Both the position numbers and the translations under genes were made by a program. 9,907 nucleotides of DNA from Bacillota bacterium (GTDB taxonomy: Bacteria; Bacillota; Clostridia; Christensenellales; SZUA-584), in contig JAEZNC010000222.1 of assembly GCA_023441905.1 (NCBI GenBank), positions 1 to 9,907 on the forward strand, read 5' to 3'. The notes beneath the pieces are model-generated. The model was given only the letters and a program-made list of their open reading frames with translations, was not told the DNA's origin and ran no database searches. How positions within the stretch are numbered: position 1 is the stretch's first letter; the number at the start of each line of letters is the position of its first letter. This document shows positions 1 through 5,610 of the stretch, one piece after another.

Positions 1-774
1 AACCCCACAGAGATTCCGTGGAGCGCTTGCGGTGCGGACTATGTTGTTGAGTCCACCGGCGTGTTCACCACCACGGAAAAGGCCAGCGCTCACTTTACGG
101 GCGGTGCGAAAAAGGTTGTCATTTCGGCTCCCTCCGCGGATGCGCCTATGTTCGTTATGGGCGTTAACCAGGATGCTTATTCGTCCGACATGAAGGTTGT
201 TTCCAACGCGTCGTGCACAACAAACTGCCTCGCTCCTTTGGCGAAGGTGGTTGACGACAACTTTGGTATCATCGAAGGCCTCATGACCACGGTTCACGCC
301 ACAACGGCCACACAGAAAACCGTTGACGGCCCCTCCAAGAAAGACTGGAGAGGCGGCAGAGGCGCTGCGTTCAACATCATCCCGTCGTCCACAGGCGCTG
401 CGAAAGCGGTTGGCAAGGTAATTCCGAAGCTCAACGGCAAGCTCACTGGTATGGCTTTCCGCGTTCCCACGGCTGACGTGTCGGTTGTTGACCTGACTGT
501 CCGTCTTGAGAAGGCTGCCACATATGATGAGATCAAAGCTGCCATGAAGGCTGCTGCCGAAGGCCCGCTCGCAGGCATTCTCGGCTACACCGAAGACAGC
601 GTTGTGTCGTCTGACTTCATCGGCGATGCAAGAACCAGCATCTTCGATGCGGGTGCAGGCATCATGCTCAACCCGAACTTCGTCAAGCTGGTTAGCTGGT
701 ACGACAATGAGTGGGGTTATTCCAACAAGGTGCTTGAGCTGATCGAGCACATGGCGAAGGTTGACGCGAAATAA
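1..774 (+). CDS. gap: Glyceraldehyde-3-phosphate dehydrogenase, type I (5' end missing)
   Basis: Glycolytic enzyme that oxidises and phosphorylates glyceraldehyde 3-phosphate to 1,3-bisphosphoglycerate with NAD+, in the cytoplasm. The reading frame is open from base 1, so the gene begins outside the window; 257 codons are visible. The active-site motif SCTTNC is present with the catalytic Cys codon at 214-216. The partner His (TTVHATTATQ) is at 295-297, exactly 27 residues later, as in the Cys149/His176 pair of the family. The C-terminal signature WYDNEWGYSNKV is intact. Using the Cys149 numbering, about 77 N-terminal residues (most of the NAD-binding half of the Rossmann fold) lie upstream. 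The familiar RVPTPDVSVVD motif reads RVPTADVSVVD here, a minor change. A terminator follows 38 nt after the stop. The first ATG in the visible stretch is not the start, because conserved sequence continues upstream of it. Identification is very secure; NAD versus NADP preference cannot be judged from the fragment. Confidence 0.97.
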   Translation, partial: NPTEIPWSACGADYVVESTGVFTTTEKASAHFTGGAKKVVISAPSADAPMFVMGVNQDAYSSDMKVVSNASCTTNCLAPLAKVVDDNFGIIEGLMTTVHATTATQKTVDGPSKKDWRGGRGAAFNIIPSSTGAAKAVGKVIPKLNGKLTGMAFRVPTADVSVVDLTVRLEKAATYDEIKAAMKAAAEGPLAGILGYTEDSVVSSDFIGDARTSIFDAGAGIMLNPNFVKLVSWYDNEWGYSNKVLELIEHMAKVDAK

Positions 775-812
775 TTACGCATTAACCATAACCAAGTATT
801 TTAGCAAACAAG

Positions 813-855
813 CATCCCTTTCTTGGCTCTTGCTGAGAGAGGGATGTTTTATTTT
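813..855 (+). terminator. Rho-independent terminator after gap
   Basis: A 12-bp stem (813-824 with 835-846, two G-T pairs, CATCCC pairing with GGGATG at the base) encloses a 10-nt loop. It is followed directly by TTTTATTTT. It lies 38 nt after the gap stop codon and should end that transcript. Confidence 0.85.
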
Positions 856-882
856 GGCATAGTCTTCGATTGCATTGGCATA

Positions 883-911
883 TATTCAGAAACAAGAATT
901 TATGGTATTAT
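883..911 (+). promoter_or_regulatory. Possible promoter with extended -10 for the esterase gene
   Basis: TATTAT at 906-911 is one base off TATAAT and is preceded by TG at 903-904, giving the extended -10 form TGnTATTAT. A poor -35 (TATTCA, 883-888) sits 17 nt upstream. The expected transcription start near 918 is after the gap terminator and about 80 nt before the esterase start codon. The -35 is weak, so this is a candidate only. Confidence 0.35.
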
Positions 912-921
912 TTAATAAATA

Positions 922-960
922 TTGAGCCTGTCAATAAAACCTTTGTTTTGAGTTTGTCAA
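922..960 (+). promoter_or_regulatory. Two directly repeated dyads (TTGA-N5-TCAA), possible operators
   Basis: The pattern TTGA-N5-TCAA occurs at 922-934 and again at 948-960, exactly 26 bp apart. Each copy is itself an inverted repeat, and the surrounding bases (TTGAG, TGTCAA) are also shared between copies. They lie just downstream of the possible start site near 918 and upstream of the esterase ribosome binding site. This is where a repressor would block transcription. The regulator is unknown, and the assignment rests only on the symmetry and spacing. Confidence 0.3.
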
Positions 961-997
961 ATACACCGTCGGACACAACCCGAAGGAGAAAGACATA

Positions 998-2002
998 ATG
1001 AGGAGATTCGTTTCATTTATGCTGTCTGCGGCTCTGCTGTGTTTGCTTACCGGGTGCCGTGCCATGGCGTTTTCGCAAACTGTCAGCGCACCTGAGCCTT
1101 CGCAAACCGTCAGCACTATTTTGAGCACACCTGAACCCACAGAAACAGGCAGCGCTGTTTTAAGCACACCTGTGCCGATGAAAACAATTGGTGTTTTCAC
1201 GAGTGCATCCGAGCCGGATGACAGCGGGTATTATCAATGCGATTATAACGGCATCGAGAGAAAATACATGCTCTATGTTCCCGAAGGAACCGGAGAGAAC
1301 GCGCCGCTTTTGTTTATGCTGCACGGCTATGCCGGGAGTGCCAAGGGCTTCATGGAAAACACGGGCATGAACAATCTTGCGGATCAATACGGATTTGCCG
1401 TAGTTTACCCGCAGGGTATTCGCGACCCGGCCAACACCACGGGCGGGGCCTGCTGGAATTCGGGCCTAACTGATTCCGGCAACGACGATGTGGGGTATCT
1501 GACGGCGCTGGCGCAGTATCTGCAGCAAACTTACGGCTTTAGCCCCAGCGCCACGTTTGCCGCGGGGTTCAGCAATGGCGCGTTCATGATGTACAAACTC
1601 GCTGTCGAAGCGCCCGATACATTCCGGGCGGTTGCAAGTGTATCGGGCATGATGAGCGGCGGGGCGTGGGAGCAGCGGCCCGAGACGGCGTCAATTGGCA
1701 TACTGCAGATCAGCGGAACGAACGACAGCGTTGTGCCGATAGACAAAGACGGCGTTTACGGTGACGCGCCCGCCATCGGCGGCGTGATCGACTACTGGAA
1801 GAATGCGAACGGCCTTGATGAGTCGGAAGAAGTCAAGCTGTCCGATAAGGCGACGGCCTATCGCTATTCAAGCACGAACAGCGACAATCTGGTTTGGTAT
1901 GTTGAAATCGAAGAGGGCGACCATTCTTGGCCGCAGCAAAGCACCGCCGGTTTCAATGCCAACGATGTGATACTTGAGTTTTTCAGCCGTTTTGCGAGCT
2001 GA
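998..2002 (+). CDS. Secreted lipoprotein esterase, PHB-depolymerase/feruloyl-esterase-like
   Basis: A 334-aa predicted lipoprotein with an alpha/beta-hydrolase domain. The N-terminus has a basic start, a hydrophobic core and the lipobox LLTGC with Cys20 as the lipid-modified residue, so the mature protein should be anchored outside the membrane. Residues about 21-75 are a Ser/Thr/Pro/Glu-rich repetitive linker. The catalytic domain follows: oxyanion HG at 109-110, the long GFAVVYPQG strand, ACWNSG at 151-156, nucleophile Ser192 in GFSNG, likely acid Asp243 (GTNDSVVP) and His309 (EGDHSWP). This order and these motifs match the Esterase_PHB/LpqC group, which includes polyhydroxybutyrate depolymerases and CE1-like feruloyl or acetylxylan esterases. 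The exact ester substrate cannot be read from sequence; for a gut or soil Clostridium a plant polysaccharide side-chain ester is a reasonable guess. The ATG at 998 has AAGGAG at 983-988, 9 nt upstream. The VOC gene begins 20 nt after the stop and is probably co-transcribed. Confidence 0.85.
   Translation: MRRFVSFMLSAALLCLLTGCRAMAFSQTVSAPEPSQTVSTILSTPEPTETGSAVLSTPVPMKTIGVFTSASEPDDSGYYQCDYNGIERKYMLYVPEGTGENAPLLFMLHGYAGSAKGFMENTGMNNLADQYGFAVVYPQGIRDPANTTGGACWNSGLTDSGNDDVGYLTALAQYLQQTYGFSPSATFAAGFSNGAFMMYKLAVEAPDTFRAVASVSGMMSGGAWEQRPETASIGILQISGTNDSVVPIDKDGVYGDAPAIGGVIDYWKNANGLDESEEVKLSDKATAYRYSSTNSDNLVWYVEIEEGDHSWPQQSTAGFNANDVILEFFSRFAS
1070..1173 (+). repeat. Degenerate repeats encoding the esterase linker
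   Basis: Within the esterase gene, TTCGCAAAC-GTCAGC occurs twice about 30 bp apart, and TTTTnAGCACACCTG also occurs twice further on. In protein terms this is SQTVS, PEP, SQTVS, LSTPEP, LSTPVP: short duplicated Pro/Thr/Ser units in the spacer between lipid anchor and catalytic domain. Confidence 0.6.
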
Positions 2003-2022
2003 GGTTTGTTGAGGAGTAAAAA

Positions 2023-2391
2023 ATGATTAATAGCTTTATATGCACAAATGTTTTTTCAAACAATGCGTCCGGTCTCATAGAGTTTTACAAAAACATACTG
2101 GGTATACCCGTTGTGAATGTGATTGTCGATAATGCGGATGGCGTCAATTTTGGGTTTCATGAAAACGCTCCGACAATCTGTATTTGGGATGCATGCAAAT
2201 GGGGGAGCCCTGTAAACGGCCGGTCATCGTTTGTTTTTTCAAGCAATAATCTCGATGCCATATTTGAAGAATTAAAGATTAAAGGCCTTGATATTGAGCC
2301 GCCAGTCAGATATGCGTGGGGAACATATGAACTCAGGCTAAAAGATCCGGATGGAAATGAAGTCGTTATTGTTGAATCACAGTCTTATTGA
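2023..2391 (+). CDS. VOC-superfamily protein (glyoxalase/bleomycin-resistance fold)
   Basis: A small 122-aa cytoplasmic protein with the single-domain layout of the vicinal oxygen chelate superfamily. The first beta-alpha unit is INSFICTNVFS then LIEFYKNILGIPV (residues 18-30). The second half has SSFVFSSNNLDAIFEELKIKG and the closing motif LRLKDPDGNEVVIVE at 105-118. Such proteins are metal-dependent lyases, isomerases or dioxygenases, or drug-binding resistance proteins; two half-domains per chain usually act as a dimer. Glu118 is at the usual position of the last metal ligand, but the first-strand ligand (normally His, Glu or Gln) is not obvious. Catalytic function is therefore uncertain and no substrate is proposed. 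The ATG at 2023 has GAGGAG at 2011-2016, 6 nt upstream. The gene is much AT-richer than its neighbours (one 60-bp stretch is about 35% GC against about 70% in part of glpK), hinting at separate origin. Confidence 0.8.
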   Translation: MINSFICTNVFSNNASGLIEFYKNILGIPVVNVIVDNADGVNFGFHENAPTICIWDACKWGSPVNGRSSFVFSSNNLDAIFEELKIKGLDIEPPVRYAWGTYELRLKDPDGNEVVIVESQSY

Positions 2392-2393
2392 AT

Positions 2394-2414
2394 AAGAGAG
2401 CGATGCGCTTTTTT
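2394..2414 (+). terminator. Possible weak terminator after the VOC gene
   Basis: Directly after the stop codon, AAGAGAGCG (2394-2402) can pair with CGCTTTTTT (2406-2414) across a 3-nt loop. The core is three G-C pairs and the rest are A-T and G-T pairs, ending in a six-T run. The stem is weak and the T run is part of it, so termination is plausible but not certain. Confidence 0.4.
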
Positions 2415-2553
2415 CAGAATAAAAGGTGTTAGGCTCTTATAAAGAATCATATCGTTGTTTTGGTGTCTTTTGACTTTCGCATGCAGGAATTTCAGCTCGT
2501 AAATAGAACATATTAGTATCATTTATAAAACAATATAGCGCGGGAGGGGCACT

Positions 2554-4053
2554 ATGGAGAAACGCTTCATCATGGGCATTGACCAGGGAACCACGGGGAC
2601 GCGCGTTTTTTTGTTCGATGAAAAAGGCCAGGTGCATTCGTCGGCCTACAGAGAAATCACGCAGATTTATGCGCACCCCGGGTGGGTGGAGCATGACGCG
2701 AACGAATATATCGATACGGCAATGGTCTGTGCCGCCGAAGCGATGCAAAAGGGCGGCGTCGGTGCGGATGAAATCGCCGCTATCGGCATCTCATGCCAGC
2801 GCGAAACCACCATACTCTGGAACAGAGACACGGGAGAACCGCTGTACCGGGCGGTCGTCTGGCAGTCGCGGCAGTCCGCCGCCATCTGTGAGCAGCTCAA
2901 GGAACAGCGCCTTTGGAGCTATATCAGAGAGAAAACCGGCCTGCCGATCGACGCCTATTTCTCGGGGTCTAAAATCAAATGGATCATTGATAACGTGCCG
3001 GGCGTTAAGGATAAGCTCAACGCGAAAAAAGTCATGTTCGGCAATATCGATTCATGGCTGATTTATAAGCTTTCGGGCGGCGCTGCCCATGTGGAAGACT
3101 ACTCCAACGCGTCCCGAACGATGCTGCTCGATATCCATACGCTTGAGTGGGACGAAAAAATCATGAACGCGCTGGAGATTCCGGCGCACATACTTCCCGA
3201 ACTCAAGCCCTCAAGCGGTATCCTCGCGATGACAAGCAAAACCGCGTTTTTCGGGCAGGAGGTGCCGATTTCGGGCGACGCCGGAGACCAGCAGGCGGCA
3301 ACATTCGGGCAGGCCTGCTTTGAACCGGGCATGGCAAAAAACACATACGGCACAGCGCTGGCCGTGATGATGAACATCGGTGATTCGTATAAGATGAGCC
3401 ACACCGGGCTCATGACGGATTTGGCGTGGGTGCTGCCCGAGTGCCGCCGCTACGCGTTTGAAGGCCTTGTTTATATGGGCGGCGCCACCATACAATGGCT
3501 GCGCGACGGGCTTAAGATTATCCACTCATCCGCTGAGGTGAACGACCTCGCGGCGCAGGTGCCCGATGCGGGCGGCGTGTATCTTGTGCCCGCGTTTACC
3601 GGGCTCGGTGCGCCGTATTGGGATATGTACGCCCGCGGCACCATCGTCGGGCTGACGCGCGGTACCGGTGCAGAGCACATCGCGCGCAGCGCTCTGGAGA
3701 GCATCGCATATCAAACGCGCGATTTGCTTGAATGCATGGAAAAGGACGCGGGTCAGAAAACGCTCACGCTGCGCGTGGATGGCGGTGCGACCGCGAGCGA
3801 TTTTCTGATGCAGTTTCAGGCGGACATACTCGGTATTCCGCTGCAAAAGCCGTCGATCACGGAGATGACGGCGCTCGGCGCGGCGTACCTCGCGGGGCTC
3901 GGCGTGGGCTTTTGGAAAAGCGAGTGCGAGATTGCGGCGCAGTGGAAGGTGGCGCGCGTGTTTGAACCGCAGATGGGGGAAGACCAGAGAGAGACGCTGT
4001 ACGCGGGCTGGAAACGGGCGGTGGAGCGGTCTTTCGGATGGGCCAAAGAATAA
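2554..4053 (+). CDS. glpK: Glycerol kinase
   Basis: Cytoplasmic FGGY-family kinase that phosphorylates glycerol to sn-glycerol 3-phosphate with ATP, the entry step of glycerol use and of lipid backbone supply. At 499 aa it is full length. Seen in order: phosphate loop GIDQGTTGTR (8-17), glycerol-binding Arg83-Glu84 (CQRETT), Trp103, Tyr135 and Asp245-Gln246 (GDQQ), all at the E. coli numbering. Also seen are KNTYGT (262-267), the EGLVYMGGATIQWLRDGLKII helix and the C-terminal VDGGATASDFLMQFQADILG and TALGAAYLAGLGVGFWK blocks. Two departures stand out. The site equivalent to the HPr-phosphorylated His of many Gram-positive GlpK proteins (YHFYG) is TAFFG with Ala231. The nucleotide-binding GTG after NTY is GTA. 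GGAGG at 2543-2547 lies 6 nt before the ATG. No glpF or glpD is adjacent. A clear promoter was not found in the 160-bp upstream gap. A strong terminator follows, so it is probably monocistronic. Confidence 0.96.
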   Translation: MEKRFIMGIDQGTTGTRVFLFDEKGQVHSSAYREITQIYAHPGWVEHDANEYIDTAMVCAAEAMQKGGVGADEIAAIGISCQRETTILWNRDTGEPLYRAVVWQSRQSAAICEQLKEQRLWSYIREKTGLPIDAYFSGSKIKWIIDNVPGVKDKLNAKKVMFGNIDSWLIYKLSGGAAHVEDYSNASRTMLLDIHTLEWDEKIMNALEIPAHILPELKPSSGILAMTSKTAFFGQEVPISGDAGDQQAATFGQACFEPGMAKNTYGTALAVMMNIGDSYKMSHTGLMTDLAWVLPECRRYAFEGLVYMGGATIQWLRDGLKIIHSSAEVNDLAAQVPDAGGVYLVPAFTGLGAPYWDMYARGTIVGLTRGTGAEHIARSALESIAYQTRDLLECMEKDAGQKTLTLRVDGGATASDFLMQFQADILGIPLQKPSITEMTALGAAYLAGLGVGFWKSECEIAAQWKVARVFEPQMGEDQRETLYAGWKRAVERSFGWAKE

Positions 4054-4085
4054 CAATTAACAATTAAGAATTAACAATTAAGAAT
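4051..4085 (+). repeat. Five tandem copies of a 7-bp unit TAA(C/G)AAT at the glpK stop
   Basis: From the glpK stop codon onward the sequence reads TAACAAT twice, then TAAGAAT, TAACAAT and TAAGAAT without interruption. Each unit begins with TAA and the 7-bp period shifts frame. The copies at 4051, 4058 and 4065 therefore place stop codons in all three forward frames. Confidence 0.9.
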
Positions 4086-4110
4086 TTTAGAGCTTCGGTT
4101 GACAGCCAAG

Positions 4111-4155
4111 AGAAGCGGGTATTGCCTTACAGGGCAGTTCCGCTTCTTTTGTTTT
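4111..4155 (+). terminator. Strong rho-independent terminator after glpK
   Basis: AGAAGCGGG and ATTGCC (4111-4126, one bulged T) pair with 4133-4147 to give a 15-bp stem around a 6-nt loop, extendable by about three weaker pairs outward. TTTTGTTTT follows. It lies 57 nt after the glpK stop codon. Confidence 0.9.
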
Positions 4156-4238
4156 ATAGTAGAAAAGCCTTCTCCTGTCGGAATTATGACTGCTTGACAA
4201 GGCGGCAAATGTTATAGCTATGGAAAGAAACTTAAACG

Positions 4239-4344
4239 GTCATCCTTGATGAGCGAAGCGAGGAAGGATCTGTCTCTGATTGTGTTTGCATAGCGACTGA
4301 TTCTCATACACTGCGTAGTCAGCCGTTCGCGGGTTCAGAATGAC
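4239..4344. repeat. MITE-like element with imperfect terminal inverted repeats
   Basis: The left end GTCATCCTTGA (4239-4249) is almost the reverse complement of the right end TTCAGAATGAC (4334-4344), with one substitution and one inserted T. The left arm continues as TGAGCGAAGCGAGGAAGGAT. Its ATCCTT (4242-4247) can fold back on AAGGAT (4264-4269). From memory, motifs of the type TCATCCTGAGCGAAGCGAAGGATC recur as dispersed elements in many bacterial genomes. No transposase gene is inside, so any mobility would need help in trans. No clear target-site duplication was seen. Confidence 0.5.
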
Positions 4345-4379
4345 AGTTGCCGTAGCTTTCAGTTCGTTGTGTTGCAAAG

Positions 4380-4392
4380 CCCCTTTAAGGGG
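4380..4392. repeat. 13-bp perfect palindrome with an alternative pairing partner
   Basis: CCCCTTTAAGGGG is symmetric around its central T. As RNA, AGGGG (4388-4392) could pair with CCCCT at 4380-4384 or with CCCCT at 4406-4410, where a small CTC-GAT-GAG hairpin fills the loop. The two folds exclude each other. Confidence 0.5.
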
Positions 4393-4425
4393 AGAGCTCG
4401 ATGAGCCCCTAGCAAAAATATAACA

Positions 4426-4441
4426 GTCGCCCGTTGGCGAC
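4426..4441. repeat. Small perfect hairpin
   Basis: GTCGCC (4426-4431) and GGCGAC (4436-4441) form a 6-bp GC-rich stem with loop CGTT. There is no T run after it on the + strand, and the T-rich stretch on the - strand side is several bases away. It is not a convincing terminator in either direction. Confidence 0.6.
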
Positions 4442-4623
4442 GGCATCTTATTAGTAAGCTGCAAATCGTTCAAAAGAGTAATCGACTTAAGCTGATTTAA
4501 ACATAAGATTGCCATGAGCTCCCCAGTTTCTATGCGGGATCGTATTCCGTAGTTAATTTTTAAATTTCTATGATCATCAAAACAACACACATGATCACAT
4601 TCACTGCCACATATACATGAACC

Positions 4624-5610
4624 ATGGAACGAAAGATAGCATGGAACAGTGCGTTACAAAAGTATCTGCCAACACACCTGTTTACGGCATTGGCATCAAT
4701 CAATGATGATATCGCACCCGAAATTGAAGAAATTCGGCTCAGAACCGCGCGGCCTTTGATGGTGTATACATGCGGCAGCGGTTACTGTGTGGACGCACAT
4801 GGCGGCCTTTCGCTCGAAAGCGGCCTTTTTGTGTCGGAAGACGATGTCAGCCACACCTTTCTTGCGCTCACAGGGCAGTCGCCCTATGCGTTTGAGGACG
4901 AGATCAGACAGGGATTTCTGACGCTGGAAAGCGGCATCCGGGCGGGGCTCTCAGGCAGTGCGCTGCTCTCGGGCGGCAGTGTACGCACCTACAAAACAGT
5001 GAGCGGCATCAACTTTCGCATACCGCGCGAGGCCAAAGGGGTCGCGCAGGGGCTGCTCCCGTTGATTACGCGGGCAAACAAACTGCAAAGCACGCTCGTG
5101 ATTTCACCGCCGCGGCTTGGAAAAACCACTCTCGCGCGGGACATCGCCCGGTGCGCGGGCAGCGGCATCGGCATGGAACCGTCGCGCGTCACGGTGGTGG
5201 ACGAAAGGCAGGAGATCGCCGCCAGCGTTTACGGCAGGCCGCTGTTTGACGTGGGACGCGAAACAGACGTGATATCGGGCGTGCCCAAGGCCGAAGGCGT
5301 GTTTATGGCGCTGCGCAGTTTATCGCCCGACGTCATTGTGACGGATGAAATCGGAAAAAGCGCCGATCTGGAGGCGCTGAGGGAAGTAGCCAACAGCGGC
5401 GTGGTGATGGTGGCGACAGCGCATGCGGCTGATTTTAGCGGGCTGAAGACCAAGCTTTTTTTTAAGCAGATATGTGACGAGAGAATGTTCGAGTCTTACG
5501 TGGTGCTGTCCGCGTCTCTCGGACGCATCACGGTCTCCCAAATCCATGATGGTTTGGGACAAGAATGCTTGACCGAGCCTATCCGGCTGCGGGAATCGGA
5601 GGCCGTATGA
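4624..5610 (+). CDS. spoIIIAA: Stage III sporulation protein AA, secretion-type ATPase
   Basis: A 328-aa cytosolic ATPase, distantly related to type II/IV secretion ATPases, that powers the mother-cell side of the SpoIIIA-SpoIIQ channel. The N-terminal domain has the typical KYLPTHL and EIEEIRLRTARPL (34-46) segments and GQSPYAFEDEIRQGFLTL. The Walker A region is ISPPRLGKTTLARD (160-173); Arg-Leu before GKTT varies from the sequences I remember (GC or QC), but the lysine and threonines are present. VVDERQEIA (191-199), DVGRETDVISGVPKAEG, the Walker B-like SPDVIVTDEIG (234-244) and a His in ATAHAAD follow. An in-frame TGA at 4618-4620 fixes the ATG at 4624 as the earliest start. No Shine-Dalgarno sequence is visible before it, and no better in-frame start is nearby. 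It overlaps spoIIIAB by 4 nt (ATGA). First gene of the operon; mother-cell sigma-E control is known for the family but no such promoter was seen. Confidence 0.95.
   Translation: MERKIAWNSALQKYLPTHLFTALASINDDIAPEIEEIRLRTARPLMVYTCGSGYCVDAHGGLSLESGLFVSEDDVSHTFLALTGQSPYAFEDEIRQGFLTLESGIRAGLSGSALLSGGSVRTYKTVSGINFRIPREAKGVAQGLLPLITRANKLQSTLVISPPRLGKTTLARDIARCAGSGIGMEPSRVTVVDERQEIAASVYGRPLFDVGRETDVISGVPKAEGVFMALRSLSPDVIVTDEIGKSADLEALREVANSGVVMVATAHAADFSGLKTKLFFKQICDERMFESYVVLSASLGRITVSQIHDGLGQECLTEPIRLRESEAV

Larger units (their letters stand above)
4156..4623. other. Long non-coding, repeat-bearing gap before spoIIIAA
   Basis: About 470 bp between the glpK terminator and spoIIIAA with no supported gene. 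It is AT-richer than the flanking genes. It contains a MITE-like element (4239-4344), the palindrome CCCCTTTAAGGGG (4380-4392) with an alternative partner at 4406-4410, and a perfect 6-bp hairpin (4426-4441). The last 60 bp before the start codon are A/T/C-rich and lack a purine-rich ribosome binding site. A 116-codon minus-strand open frame (4240-4590) crosses these repeats and shows no recognisable domain, so I do not call it a gene. The promoter of the spoIIIA operon should be here but was not identified. Confidence 0.7.

Noticed and set aside
2160..2175. TGAAAACGCT as a catabolite-response (CcpA) site before glpK
   Set aside because: It lies inside the VOC coding sequence and the right half does not match the cre consensus.
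2470..2522. TTGACT and downstream TATCAT as a glpK promoter
   Set aside because: The spacing is far over 17 bp, and no -10-like sequence lies at the right distance from TTGACT.
4194..4222. TTGACA followed by TATAG-like sequence as a sigma-A promoter
   Set aside because: The -35 is perfect, but the best -10-like sequences (TTATAG, TATAGC) are only 12-13 bp away and nothing suitable lies at 16-18 bp.
4305..4312. CATACACT as a sigma-E -10 element for the spoIIIA operon
   Set aside because: The octamer fits the sigma-E -10 pattern, but there is no matching -35 at 14-15 bp upstream. It is inside the repeat and over 300 bp from spoIIIAA.
4240..4590. 116-codon open frame on the minus strand
   Set aside because: It crosses the inverted-repeat element and the palindromes, has no recognisable domain and no clear ribosome binding site was noted. 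It looks like chance coding potential of repeat DNA, although a short species-specific gene cannot be fully excluded.
4586..4619. Other sigma-E-like sequences close to spoIIIAA (CACACATG, TATACATG)
   Set aside because: Each has a mismatch in the -10 and no acceptable -35 at the right distance. The nearer one would place the transcript start within the start codon.
5565..5606. Upstream extension of spoIIIAB to an ATG at 5565
   Set aside because: It would overlap spoIIIAA by 46 nt and put a non-hydrophobic leader before the membrane helix. The ATG at 5607 has GGAGG and the ATGA overlap.
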